63,171 nt of DNA from SZUA-430 sp036840015 (GTDB taxonomy: Bacteria > Pseudomonadota > Alphaproteobacteria > Micropepsales > Micropepsaceae), in NCBI GenBank assembly GCA_036840015.1, contig DAISVV010000001.1, forward strand, positions 1-63,171, given 5' to 3'. A program made the translations under genes and the position numbers. Below the pieces are notes generated by a model that did not search any database, had not been told where the DNA came from, and was given only the letters and a program-made list of their open reading frames with translations. This document shows positions 25,225-34,044 of the stretch, in pieces. Position 1 is the stretch's first letter, and every line of letters begins with the position of its first letter.

Positions 25225-25692
25225 TTACCTTTCGTCCTTGGGGCGCATGCCGGTTGAACCGAACCCGCCGCTGCCCCGCCGTGTCTCGGGCAGGTGGGCA
25301 ACAGGTTCGAATACGGAAGTCGTTACGGGAGCGATCACAAGCTGGGCAATTCGGTCATTGCGCTTCAGCGTGAAAGGCTCGTGTCCGTGGTTGACGAGGA
25401 TGACTTTCACCTCGCCCCGGTAGTCCGCATCGATCGTGCCGGGGGCGTTGAGCACGGTGACGCCATTGCGTGCCGCGAGGCCCGACCGCGGCCGTACCTG
25501 ACCCTCATAGCCGTCGGGGATCGCGATGGCGTAACCCGTGGCGATGGCGCGAAAGGTGCCTGGCTCAAGCGTGGCATCCTCGGCTGCATGAATGTCGTGG
25601 CCTGCGGCGCCCGGCGTGGCCTGGAGGGGCGGATGAACGCCCTCGGCCCCGGGCATGCGGATGCAGGGAATGACGAGCGCGTCCCTGGTCAT
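25225..25692 (-). CDS. dut: dUTP diphosphatase
   Basis: Hydrolyses dUTP to dUMP, keeping uracil out of DNA. 155 residues with the five trimeric dUTPase motifs: AAGHDIHAA (1), PRSGLAARNGV (2), APGTIDADYRGEVKVILVN (3), RIAQLVIAP (4) and the C-terminal RGSGGFGSTG (5). The start ATG overlaps the coaBC stop (ATGA), so it is translationally coupled. The coaBC-dut pair is a standard proteobacterial arrangement. Confidence 0.95.
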   Translation of the reverse strand: MTRDALVIPCIRMPGAEGVHPPLQATPGAAGHDIHAAEDATLEPGTFRAIATGYAIAIPDGYEGQVRPRSGLAARNGVTVLNAPGTIDADYRGEVKVILVNHGHEPFTLKRNDRIAQLVIAPVTTSVFEPVAHLPETRRGSGGFGSTGMRPKDER

Positions 25693-26900
25693 GGTTCACC
25701 CTTTCCGAAGTGGCGTACCATGCGTTCGACGAGCCTGCGGGCTACTTCCTGCTTGGCGAGTTTTGGCCAGGTCTCCTCGCCCGCTGCGCAGACCAAGTGG
25801 ACCGTGTTCTCGTCGCCGCCGAGTACGCCGGTCGCGGGCGCAACGTCGTTTGCCACGATCCAATCGCAGGCCTTGCGGGCCAGCTTGGTGCGGGCGTGCG
25901 CGATCACGTCCTGCGTCTCTGCGGCAAATCCGATGACCAGTGACGGCCTGCCCTTGGGCAGGGTTGCGATGGTCCTGAGGATGTCGGGATTTTCGACGAG
26001 ATGGAGCTGGGGCGGGCCTGCACCGTCCTGTTTCTTGATCTTTTCGCTGCTTGTGCTGTCGACGCGCCAGTCCGCCACGGCTGCCGTGAAGACCGCGATG
26101 TCGGCGGGCAGCGCGCTGTTGCAGGCGGCCATCATGTCCGTCGCGGCTTCGACACGCACGGTGTTGACACCGGCGGGCGCGGGGATGGATGTCGGCCCGC
26201 TGACCAGCGTCGTTGCTGCGCCGGCCTCGGCGAGCGCTGCGGCGATCGCATAGCCCTGCTTGCCGGACGAGCGGTTGGAGATGAAGCGGATGGGATCGAT
26301 GGCCTCGAGCGTGGGGCCTGCCGTGACGAGTGCGCGGCGTCCGGCGAGGGGCTTGCCTGAGGTCAGGGCGGCGATCACGGCCTCGACAATGTCAGGCGGC
26401 TCGGCGAGGCGGCCAATGCCGTATTCTCCGCACGCCATGCTTCCTTCCACGGGGCCCACGGTTCGCGTCCCGCGGGCGATCACGCGGGCCAGGTTTTCCT
26501 GCGTGGCGGGGTGGTGCCACATGCGGACATTCATGGCGGGGGCGAGAAGGACGGGCTTGTCGGTTGCCAGCAGGGCCGTCGCGGCCAGGTCATCGGCGCG
26601 CCCCTGCGCCATGCGGGCGATCAGGTTCGCCGTGGCAGGTGCCACGACGACCAGGTCCGCCTCCCGGGAGAGGCGGATATGTCCCATCTCGGCTTCGTCG
26701 GTGAGACTGAAGAGGTCCTCGTACACGCGTTCGCCGGACAGTCCGGCGACCGAGAGGGGGGTCACGAAACGGCTGCCTGCCTGGGTCAGGATGCAACGGA
26801 CGGCGGCGCCCTGCCGCCGGAGGAGGCGGATCACCTCGAGGCTCTTATAGGCAGCGATGCCGCCGCCTATGATGAGCAGTATGCGCTTGCCGGCGAGCAC
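25689..26900 (-). CDS. coaBC: bifunctional phosphopantothenoylcysteine decarboxylase/synthetase
   Basis: Two steps of coenzyme A synthesis. 403 residues; the CoaC half (1-185) is a flavoprotein with GGGIAAYK, VVAPATANLIARMAQGRADD and PAMNVRMW. The CoaB half (about 190-403) shows VTAGPTLEAIDPIRFISNRSSGKQG, NPDILRT and the late Lys-containing loop. It starts about 108 nt downstream of ubiB and is coupled to dut. Confidence 0.96.
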   Translation of the reverse strand: MLAGKRILLIIGGGIAAYKSLEVIRLLRRQGAAVRCILTQAGSRFVTPLSVAGLSGERVYEDLFSLTDEAEMGHIRLSREADLVVVAPATANLIARMAQGRADDLAATALLATDKPVLLAPAMNVRMWHHPATQENLARVIARGTRTVGPVEGSMACGEYGIGRLAEPPDIVEAVIAALTSGKPLAGRRALVTAGPTLEAIDPIRFISNRSSGKQGYAIAAALAEAGAATTLVSGPTSIPAPAGVNTVRVEAATDMMAACNSALPADIAVFTAAVADWRVDSTSSEKIKKQDGAGPPQLHLVENPDILRTIATLPKGRPSLVIGFAAETQDVIAHARTKLARKACDWIVANDVAPATGVLGGDENTVHLVCAAGEETWPKLAKQEVARRLVERMVRHFGKGEP

Positions 26901-27008
26901 TGCGTTCGTCCCTATTCACGATGAAACAACAAGACTATAGCTGTTCCACGACCCCGAATGTGAAAATTGTGTGTGGATTGGTTAATCCCACTCGAATTCC
27001 CGCGAAAC

Positions 27009-28583
27009 CTACATAATCGCGAAGGCGGCGATTACAAGCGCCAGCAACACGATCCATGGCACGGGCGTGCCCCATTGAAGGGCCTGCGGGCGGGCTTCGC
27101 CGATGGCCCGCGCGCTGTCGGGGTGAAGGCGGATCCCACCTTCCTGGAGTTCCGTGGCGATACGGGCGACCCTTTGCAGTGCGTCGGGCAGGGCGGCGAC
27201 CGCCCGACCGAGGGACGCGATGCCTGCCGAGGCGTCCCGCAAGCGGGCCTCGGGGCCGATGCTGTCGATCATCCAGCGCTCGATCACGGGCCGGGCGGCC
27301 TCCCAGATCGAGTGATCGGGATCAAGCTGGCGGGCGACGCCCTCGACCACGACCATGGTCTTCTGGAGCATGACGAGCTGGGGCTGCATGGGCATGTCGA
27401 AGAGGCGGGTGACCTCGAAGAGCTGCCCGAGGAGGCGGGCCATCGACATGTTCGAGGCCGGGCGGCCGAAGATCGGCTCGCCGATGGCACGCAGGGCCTG
27501 CGCGAAGTCCTCGACCGCGTGGTGTGGTGGCACGAAGCCGATCTCGAGATGGATGCGGGCGACGCGGTGGTAGTCCCTGGCGAGGAAGCCCGCGAGGGTC
27601 TCGGCCATGAAGCGGCGCAGCTGCGTGTCGAGGCGTCCCATGATGCCAAAGTCGACGACCACGATCTTGCCGGACGCGTCGACGAAGAGATTGCCCGGGT
27701 GCATGTCGGCGTGAAAGAAGCCGTCGCGCAAGGCGTGGCGCAGGAAGGCCTGTATCAGGTTCGTTGCCAACCGCTTGAGATCATGGCCCTGCGCCAGAAG
27801 CGCCTCGCGGTTTCGCAAGGGTGTGCCGTCGATCCATTCGGTTGCCAGCACGCGCCTTGAGGTGAAGTCCCAGTCGACTGCCGGAACGCGCAGGTCAGTG
27901 TCCTGGGCTGAGTTGGCGCGCAATTCATCCGCTGCTGCGGCTTCGAGGCGCAGATCCATCTCGAGGGCAACAGAGCGTGCCAGCGTGTCGACGAAGGCGC
28001 GCGGCTTCAGGCGCCTAGCTTCGCTGCCGAGGCGCTCGACCTGGCGGGCGGCCCAGGCGAAGGCGGACAGGTCGCGTGCGAACTCTGCTTCCACATCGGG
28101 GCGCAGGATCTTGATGGCGAGGCTGCGGGGAGGGGCCGTTCCTGATGGCGGCGCAAGGGTGACCTTGTGGACCTGGGCGATCGAGGCCGCGGCCACGGCG
28201 TCGCCGAGGTTGCCCAGCCGGGCCCGTTTTTCTTCGCCAAGCTCGGCTGCGAGGATGGCGCGGGCCTGATCCAGGGAGAAGGGGGGCAGGCGGTCCTGCA
28301 GTTCGGACAGGTCCATTGCGATGGCGGGGCCTATGACGTCGGGGCGGGTCGCGAGGAACTGTCCTGCCTTGATGTAGGAGGGGCCCAATTCCGTGAAAGC
28401 GCGCGCGAGGCGTTCACCGCTGCGGCCCGTGCCGGCGGCGCGACCCCTCGGCACGAAACGCGCGAGCAAGCGCACGGGTGGCGGCGTGAGCGGGAGCCAT
28501 TCCGCCGGCGGAAGGACGCCGTGCTTCGCAAGGACGCGCGCCCCCCGCGTGAGGCGGACGATTTTCTGGAAGATACCCAGCAT
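27009..28583 (-). CDS. ubiB: ubiquinone biosynthesis protein UbiB (ADCK-type kinase-like)
   Basis: Atypical protein-kinase-like ATPase needed for ubiquinone synthesis, membrane associated. 524 residues; the family KxGQ motif is in YIKAGQFLATRPD, the nucleotide-binding Lys in LAIKILRPDVE, and the kinase-like DMHPGNLFVDASGKIVVVDFG holds catalytic and metal residues. A hydrophobic C-terminal anchor (VPWIVLLALVIAAFAIM) is typical. It starts 1 nt after the ubiE stop. Confidence 0.95.
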   Translation of the reverse strand: MLGIFQKIVRLTRGARVLAKHGVLPPAEWLPLTPPPVRLLARFVPRGRAAGTGRSGERLARAFTELGPSYIKAGQFLATRPDVIGPAIAMDLSELQDRLPPFSLDQARAILAAELGEEKRARLGNLGDAVAAASIAQVHKVTLAPPSGTAPPRSLAIKILRPDVEAEFARDLSAFAWAARQVERLGSEARRLKPRAFVDTLARSVALEMDLRLEAAAADELRANSAQDTDLRVPAVDWDFTSRRVLATEWIDGTPLRNREALLAQGHDLKRLATNLIQAFLRHALRDGFFHADMHPGNLFVDASGKIVVVDFGIMGRLDTQLRRFMAETLAGFLARDYHRVARIHLEIGFVPPHHAVEDFAQALRAIGEPIFGRPASNMSMARLLGQLFEVTRLFDMPMQPQLVMLQKTMVVVEGVARQLDPDHSIWEAARPVIERWMIDSIGPEARLRDASAGIASLGRAVAALPDALQRVARIATELQEGGIRLHPDSARAIGEARPQALQWGTPVPWIVLLALVIAAFAIM

Positions 28584-28584
28584 G

Positions 28585-29346
28585 TCAATCCGCCCAGGCG
28601 GAATGGATCGTCACCACGCCAGCCGTCAGTTCGCGCCATTTCGTCCGCCTGAAGCCGGCCGCGTCGATCATGGCGGCGAAATCCTCGCGCGAGGGGAAGC
28701 GGCGGATCGACTCGACCAGGTATTCGTAGGCGGCCCTGTCATTTGTGACCGCCTGGCCGATCGCCGGGATCACGTTGAACGACCAGAGGTCGTAGAGGCG
28801 GCCCAGCAGCGGGTCATCGACCTTCGAGAACTCGAGGCAGAGGAAATGCCCGCGGGGCCTGAGGACACGGCGGGCCTCCTTCAGGGCCCGATCGATATGG
28901 GTCACGTTGCGAATGCCGAAGGCGATCGTATAGGCGTCAAAACTTGCGTCTGCCATTGGCAGCTGCTCGGCGTCGCCACAGGCAAAGTTGACCCGGCTCT
29001 CGAGGTGGCGCTGGCGGGTGCGCTGGCGGCCGACGCCCAGCATGCCCTCGTTGATGTCGCAGACCGTTGCGTGCGCCGTGGTGGCGCGGGCCCCAAGGCG
29101 GTCAAGGAAGCGGAAGGCGATGTCGCCGGTACCGCCTGCGACATCGAGCAGCTGCATCGTGGGTGTCGGGGCGAGCCAGTCGATCAGGGCGTCCTTCCAG
29201 ATGCGATGGATGCCCATCGACATCAGGTCGTTCATGACGTCGTAGCGGCCGGCGACGGAGGTGAAGATCTCACCGACAAGGCGCGACTTGTCGGCCTCCG
29301 GCACATCGCGGAATCCGAAACTCGCGGTTGGTTCCCTGTCTTTCAT
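28585..29346 (-). CDS. ubiE: ubiquinone/menaquinone biosynthesis C-methyltransferase
   Basis: SAM-dependent C-methylation in the ubiquinone pathway. 253 residues. SAM motif LLDVAGGTGDIAFRFL, post I CDINEG, and the UbiE signatures YDVMNDLMSMGIHRIWKD and IAFGIRNVTHIDRALKEARRVL are present. First gene of the ubiE-ubiB operon; 58 nt separate it from the divergent mutM. Confidence 0.96.
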   Translation of the reverse strand: MKDREPTASFGFRDVPEADKSRLVGEIFTSVAGRYDVMNDLMSMGIHRIWKDALIDWLAPTPTMQLLDVAGGTGDIAFRFLDRLGARATTAHATVCDINEGMLGVGRQRTRQRHLESRVNFACGDAEQLPMADASFDAYTIAFGIRNVTHIDRALKEARRVLRPRGHFLCLEFSKVDDPLLGRLYDLWSFNVIPAIGQAVTNDRAAYEYLVESIRRFPSREDFAAMIDAAGFRRTKWRELTAGVVTIHSAWAD

Positions 29347-29404
29347 GGCTTTGCGCTACACTCTAGTCTCTCTTTCAGGCCGCTGCCACGCTACACTGCG
29401 TCCC

Positions 29405-30250
29405 ATGCCTGAATTGCCCGAAGTTGAAACGGTTCGACGCGGCCTTGCGCCTGTCCTTGAGGGGCGTGTCCTCGCGCGCGTGCTGGCGCGCCGGAACGAC
29501 CTGCGCTTTCCTTTACCCAAGAACTTTGCCGGACGGTTAACGGGCCGGCGCGTTTTGCAGCTCAGCAGGCGGGCGAAATACATTCTGGCCCATCTGGACA
29601 ACGGGGAGGTGCTTCTCATCCACCTTGGCATGTCCGGGCGCTTCCAGATCGAGGGGCAGGGGGTCGGCCAATTCGTGCATCCGGGCGCCCTGCCGGGAAA
29701 ACATGACCATGTCGAGTTCCTGACCGATGACGGCGCGCGGATCGTGTACACGGACCATCGCCGCTTCGGGAGCATGGACCTTGTGCCGGAAGCAGATCTC
29801 GCCATGCATCGGCTCTTGCGCGCGATCGGGCCGGAACCGCTCTCGGAGGCGTTTGACGGTGGCCTGCTGGCGGCCCGGCTCGAGGGCAAGCGAACCCCCA
29901 TCAAGGCGGCGCTTCTTGACCAGCGGGTGGTTGCGGGACTGGGCAACATCTATGTGTGCGAGGCGCTGTTTCGCGCGGGAATATCGCCGCGGCGGCAGGC
30001 TTCGACCGTGCGCCTTTCGCGCACCGCGCGGCTTGTTCCCGACATCAAGGCTGTCCTGGCAGAGGCGATCCTTGCGGGCGGATCGACCTTGCGCGACTTC
30101 AAGGATACGAGCGGGGAGCTTGGCTATTTCCAGCACCGTTTCGATGTCTATGACCGGGAAGGCGAGGCTTGCCGGCGCTGCGGTGCGCCGGTGCGCCGGA
30201 TCGTGCAGTCCGGACGTTCGACGTTCTTCTGCAGCGGGTGCCAGCGCTGA
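29405..30250 (+). CDS. mutM: formamidopyrimidine-DNA glycosylase (Fpg)
   Basis: Removes 8-oxoguanine and formamidopyrimidines from DNA. 281 residues from MPELPEVETVRRGL, with the catalytic Pro2 and Glu3. The helix-two-turn-helix with the NIY(V/I)CEALF motif is present. The C-terminal zinc finger is CRRCGAPVRRIVQSGRSTFFCSGC. Earlier in-frame codons would destroy the obligatory N-terminal proline, so 29405 is the start. Confidence 0.97.
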   Translation: MPELPEVETVRRGLAPVLEGRVLARVLARRNDLRFPLPKNFAGRLTGRRVLQLSRRAKYILAHLDNGEVLLIHLGMSGRFQIEGQGVGQFVHPGALPGKHDHVEFLTDDGARIVYTDHRRFGSMDLVPEADLAMHRLLRAIGPEPLSEAFDGGLLAARLEGKRTPIKAALLDQRVVAGLGNIYVCEALFRAGISPRRQASTVRLSRTARLVPDIKAVLAEAILAGGSTLRDFKDTSGELGYFQHRFDVYDREGEACRRCGAPVRRIVQSGRSTFFCSGCQR

Positions 30251-30331
30251 ACGGGAAAATGTGACAGGCCTCGGCTTGTCGGGTTCGAGGGGACGCGCTA
30301 AACCGCCGACGTCAACAGGACGGGTGTGCGG

Positions 30332-31108
30332 ATGAGCTATGAGACCATCAAATATGACGTTCGTGGTGCGGTCGGGCTGATCACGCTCAACAGGCCGCAG
30401 GCGCTGAATGCGCTCAACACCCAGCTGATGCAGGAACTGAGCAGCGCGCTTGACGTGGCCGAGCGGGACGCGGGGATCCGGTGCATCGTGATCACGGGCT
30501 CGGAGAAGGCCTTTGCCGCCGGCGCCGACATCAAGGAAATGCAGCCCAAGACCTACATGGAAGCCTTTGGCGAGGATTTCATCACCACGCACCACGAGCG
30601 CGTGGCGCGCTGCCGCAAGCCGGTGATCGCGGCCGTGGCCGGGTTTGCCCTGGGCGGGGGGTGCGAGCTTGCCATGATGTGCGACTTCATCATCGCCGGG
30701 GACAATGCGAAGTTCGGCCAGCCGGAGATCAAGCTCGGTGTCATGCCGGGAATTGGCGGCACACAGCGGCTTACGCGCTTCATCGGCAAGTCGAAGGCCA
30801 TGGAAATGTGCCTGACCGGGCGGATGATGGATGCGGCCGAAGCGGAACGTTCGGGCCTGGTGAGCCGGGTCGTGCCGGTGGCCGATCTCCTGACGGAGGC
30901 ATTGAAGGCGGCCGATACAATCGCCGAGATGTCCATGCCCATCGCCATGATGACCAAGGAGACCATTAACCGTTCCTACGAGACCACCCTGTCCGAGGGG
31001 GTACTGTTCGAGCGGCGGGTCTTCCATTCCATGTTCGCCACGGCAGACCAGAAAGAGGGCATGGCGGCCTTCATCGAGAAGCGGAAAGCCAAGTTCGAGC
31101 ACCGCTGA
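30332..31108 (+). CDS. enoyl-CoA hydratase (crotonase family)
   Basis: 258 residues from ATG 30332 (GTG 30326 is an alternative). Crotonase signatures include NALNTQLMQEL, the oxyanion-hole region KAFAAGADIKEM, and the catalytic Glu region GGGCELAMMCDFIIAGDNAKFGQPE with GIGGTQRL. Both glutamates expected of short-chain enoyl-CoA hydratase are present. Fatty-acid beta-oxidation is likely. The mutM-crotonase-rpsT-dnaA order recurs in Alphaproteobacteria. Confidence 0.9.
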   Translation: MSYETIKYDVRGAVGLITLNRPQALNALNTQLMQELSSALDVAERDAGIRCIVITGSEKAFAAGADIKEMQPKTYMEAFGEDFITTHHERVARCRKPVIAAVAGFALGGGCELAMMCDFIIAGDNAKFGQPEIKLGVMPGIGGTQRLTRFIGKSKAMEMCLTGRMMDAAEAERSGLVSRVVPVADLLTEALKAADTIAEMSMPIAMMTKETINRSYETTLSEGVLFERRVFHSMFATADQKEGMAAFIEKRKAKFEHR

Positions 31109-31130
31109 AGGGCGCGGCAACTCTTCGCGG

Positions 31131-31160
31131 TTGACGGCGTCCGGCCCCCCTGTCTATAAG
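31131..31160 (+). promoter_or_regulatory. probable sigma70 promoter of rpsT
   Basis: TTGACG (31131-31136), an 18-nt spacer and TATAAG (31155-31160) lie 48 nt before the rpsT start. Both hexamers match the consensus at five of six positions. Confidence 0.6.
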
Positions 31161-31207
31161 CTTCGCCCTCTGAGCCTCAGGGCATGCCTTTCCAGGAGAT
31201 CATCCAT

Positions 31208-31480
31208 ATGGCGAATATCCGTTCAGCCGCGAAAGCCGCGCGCAAAGCCAAGCGGCGCGAGGGTGTGAACGTCGCCCGCAAGAGCCGTGTTCGCACCTTC
31301 GTGCGCAATGTCGAGGAAGCTATCGCCAGCGGCGACGCCAATGCGGCCGCGGCGGCGCTGCGCGCGGCCGAGCCTGAGCTCGTTCGTGGCGCCAACAAGC
31401 GCGTGCTTCACAAGCGCGCGGCGGCCCGCAAGGTTTCGCGCCTGACCCGCCGGGTCCGGTCCATGACGAAGAAGGCCTGA
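31208..31480 (+). CDS. rpsT: 30S ribosomal protein S20
   Basis: 90 residues from MANIRSAAKAARKAKRREG; CAGGAGAT upstream is the ribosome binding site. The highly basic two-helix protein with KSRVRTFVRNVEEAI and the HKRAAARKVSRLTRRV C-terminus is diagnostic. It has its own promoter and terminator, so it is probably monocistronic. Confidence 0.97.
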   Translation: MANIRSAAKAARKAKRREGVNVARKSRVRTFVRNVEEAIASGDANAAAAALRAAEPELVRGANKRVLHKRAAARKVSRLTRRVRSMTKKA

Positions 31481-31530
31481 GGGCCTCAGGTCCGGCTCCT
31501 TCCGGGCGCTGCACCCCTGACAGACTGAAA

Positions 31531-31573
31531 AAACCCCCGCAGCGCCCGACGGTGCTGCGGGGGTTTCGCTTTT
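31531..31573 (+). terminator. rho-independent terminator of rpsT
   Basis: AAACCCCCGCAGC (31531-31543) pairs perfectly over 13 bp with GCTGCGGGGGTTT (31554-31566), loop of 10 nt, followed by CGCTTTTC. Very stable. Confidence 0.88.
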
Positions 31574-32371
31574 CAGGTCGTGTGTGCGTCGTCCAATTCA
31601 TCGGCACGATGTGCGCCTTAACGCACGATGCGTTGCGTCCTTACAGCCCTGTTTGCTCCGTATACGGATTAATTACAGCATTGCCACATTGACCATGATG
31701 TGGCGCGGGCCTAGATTTCTCCTGCCGCAAGAAATGCCTTTGTTTTCCTATGTGGCGTGCGCGCCGTGTGCGCATTCGCAGTGTTGGATCTTCATCACCG
31801 TGAATCGCATTTAATGACGCGCACAAGCGTTTCAGGGATTCCATTTCGCAAATTCTTCTTGATCCGCGCCGAGATGTTGGATTATGGTTAAACGGTCGCT
31901 TGGAACGCGGATTAAGCCAATGACAAAAACAATTGTTCCAGTTCGTTCAGTGGGTGTTTTCGGAAGCGGTCTTTCGCTTCCTCCAGTCTTCTAGTTCACC
32001 GCCCGGTCCGGGCAACAATCCAGGGTATCGCGTTGAGGTTTCGTGGCGTTCTCGCCGCGGAGGACCGTTGTTGCCTGCGTGGCAGGCAGCAGAAAGTTTT
32101 TCATGTCCGGTTGTTCCCGCTCCTGACGAGGGCGGGGCGGTTTTGCCGGAGAATTCAGGTTTGTGGGGCGTTCGTGTTGGCCGGGTGGTGGTCCGGTCTT
32201 CATTTCCCAGCATAAGGCGGATGGGCTCGGTGGAAGGGGCCCTTTGGACAGGTGTCAGCCTGAGCCTCCGCGAGACGTGCAGAGAGTGTGTGGTCCTGGC
32301 CGGTGCGGGAATATGTAGCCTCCCCACGCTGCCAGGCCGAAGAGGCAATGCAATAGAAGGGAAAAAGAAAA
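31574..32371. other. 798-bp gene-free spacer upstream of dnaA
   Basis: No supportable gene. The left part (about 31640-31950) is more AT-rich than its neighbours. No convincing 9-mer DnaA box (TTATNCACA) was seen on either strand, so an origin is not called. Stem-loops: GCCCGG/CCGGGC near 32001 and TGCCTGC (32072-32078)/GCAGGCA (32082-32088), the latter followed 8 nt later by TTTTT. These would lie in the dnaA leader if transcription starts near 31890. Confidence 0.6.
31859..31887 (+). promoter_or_regulatory. candidate dnaA promoter
   Basis: TTGATC (31859-31864), a 17-nt spacer and TTATGG (31882-31887). If used, the dnaA leader would be about 480 nt, which is unusually long. Called by eye. 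Confidence 0.3.
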
Positions 32372-33841
32372 GTGACCTCTCAGGAAGCAAAATCCCCCGT
32401 TGGAGATCAGATCGAGGTTGTGTGGCAGCGCGTGCGCGAGCGGCTGAAGCTTGAGCTTGGCGCGCAGCGTTTCCAGTACTGGATCGATCCGCTGAGGCTG
32501 GTGGCGGCCAAGGATGGCCGTGTCGTGATCGCCTGCAACAGCCATTTCGAGCGCGACAAGATCGTGGAAGGCCACGGCGAGCGCATCGCCAACATGATCG
32601 CGGAGATGATCCCGGCCTTCGGCGCGGTGGAATTCGTGGTCGACATGCGTCCGCGTGCCGCGCAGCCGGTGAACCCGGTCCGCACGACGACTGCAGAAGC
32701 GGTGCCGGTCGAGCTTCCTCTGGTGGAGGGTTCGTCCCCGCTCAATCCCGCCTATACGTTCGAGAGCTTTGTCATCGGGCGTACGAACAGCGTCGCTTTC
32801 CAGGAGGCGCGCCGTGTTGCCGAGAGTGATATTCCGGTCGCCAACCCGCTGTTCCTGTTTGGCGCTACGGGGCTTGGCAAGAGCCATCTCATGCATGCGA
32901 TCGCGCGCCAGAAGCTGCTGCGCAATCCAAGCCTGCGGGTGATGCTGATCTCGGCCGAGAATTTCATGCGGCTGTTCATCACGGCCATCAAGGCCAATGA
33001 CACGCTCTCGTTCAAGAACCTGGTGCGCAATGTCGACGTCCTGCTGATCGACGACCTGCATTTCCTCATCGGAAAGGAAGCCACGCAGGAAGAGCTTGTC
33101 GCTGCGCTTGACTCGCTGCTTGACCAGCAGAAGCAGATCATCCTGTCGGCCGACCGGTCGCCGTCGCTGTTCGAGAGCATGTCGGACCGCGCGCGCTCGC
33201 GCCTCATGAGCGGCGCATCGATCGAGATCCAGGCGACGGATTTCGAGCTTCGGCTTGCAATCCTGGAGGCGAAGGCGCGGCAGATGGCCAAGGAGCGTCC
33301 GGGCTTCGTGCTGAACTCGGAGGCCGCGCATTTCATGGCCCAGCGCATCGCGACCAATACGCGGGAGCTTGAAGGTGCGCTGACGCGGGTTGTGACCCAG
33401 AGCAGCGATGGCTCGCGGCCGGTGACCATCGAGAACCTGAATGTCTGGCTGGCTGACTTCCTGCGGGCCTATGACCGGCGGGTGACGATCGAGGAGATCA
33501 AGAAGAAGGTTGCCGAGCACTATGGCCTGAAGGTGGCCGAGCTTGAGTCACCCAACCGTTCGCGCTCCATTGTCAGGCCGCGCCAGATCGCGATGTACCT
33601 GGCAAGGCTGCTGACGCCCCGGTCCTATCCGGAAATCGGGCGCCGGTTCGGCAACCGCGACCACACGACAGTCATGCATGCTGTGGAGACAATCCAGCGG
33701 CTGACCAGCATTGACCCGACGTTTGCCGAGGAGGTCGAGCGGCTTCGTCTTTCGATCCGGAACTGGCCGGTTGAGGGTGGTGCGACACCGCCGCGCCCGC
33801 CTTCCGGCGGCGAGGGTCCTTCCAGGGATGCGCAGGGCTAG
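32372..33841 (+). CDS. dnaA: chromosomal replication initiator protein DnaA
   Basis: 489 residues from a GTG with AAGGGA about 9 nt upstream. Domain I (1-90) is followed by a short linker. The AAA+ domain has Walker A FGATGLGKSHLMHA, Walker B LLIDDLHFLIGKE and sensor regions; domain IV has the DnaA-box-binding GRRFGNRDHTTVMHAVETI. The Gly/Pro-rich tail after the DNA-binding domain is short. It begins the dnaA-dnaN-recF-gyrB cluster. Confidence 0.98.
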   Translation: MTSQEAKSPVGDQIEVVWQRVRERLKLELGAQRFQYWIDPLRLVAAKDGRVVIACNSHFERDKIVEGHGERIANMIAEMIPAFGAVEFVVDMRPRAAQPVNPVRTTTAEAVPVELPLVEGSSPLNPAYTFESFVIGRTNSVAFQEARRVAESDIPVANPLFLFGATGLGKSHLMHAIARQKLLRNPSLRVMLISAENFMRLFITAIKANDTLSFKNLVRNVDVLLIDDLHFLIGKEATQEELVAALDSLLDQQKQIILSADRSPSLFESMSDRARSRLMSGASIEIQATDFELRLAILEAKARQMAKERPGFVLNSEAAHFMAQRIATNTRELEGALTRVVTQSSDGSRPVTIENLNVWLADFLRAYDRRVTIEEIKKKVAEHYGLKVAELESPNRSRSIVRPRQIAMYLARLLTPRSYPEIGRRFGNRDHTTVMHAVETIQRLTSIDPTFAEEVERLRLSIRNWPVEGGATPPRPPSGGEGPSRDAQG

Positions 33842-33857
33842 AAACGCAAGCCCGATC

Positions 33858-33934
33858 AACGGTTTATATCCTTAGTACAAACGGCGCTCCGGGGACGATT
33901 TCTGTTCCCTTGGGGCGCCGTAAACCGTTATAAT
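33858..33934 (+). promoter_or_regulatory. nested inverted repeats with TATAAT between dnaA and dnaN
   Basis: The outer arms AACGGTTTA (33858-33866) and TAAACCGTT (33921-33929) are perfect 9-bp complements. Inside, CGGCGCTCCGGGG (33882-33894) pairs with the segment 33908-33920 ending GGGGCGCCG, with three G-U pairs. The right outer arm runs into a perfect TATAAT (33929-33934), 111 nt before dnaN. It may be both the dnaA transcript end and a controllable dnaN promoter. No good -35 was found. Confidence 0.45.
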
Positions 33935-34044
33935 CGCGCGTTGCAGTGCCGCGAAATCTGGTGCCGGTTTCCCCCTCGTGCGGGTCCGGGCCTTATTGCG
34001 CCCGCGGCGCGTCCCTCCAATCAGGCCTAACTCCGGAACCGGCA

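Noticed and set aside
31574..32371. Origin of replication at dnaA
   Set aside because: No cluster of TTATNCACA-like boxes was found on either strand; many Alphaproteobacteria have the origin elsewhere.
31933..32454. 173-codon plus-strand frame overlapping the dnaA start
   Set aside because: Overlaps conserved DnaA domain I coding, has no recognisable features and no ribosome binding site.
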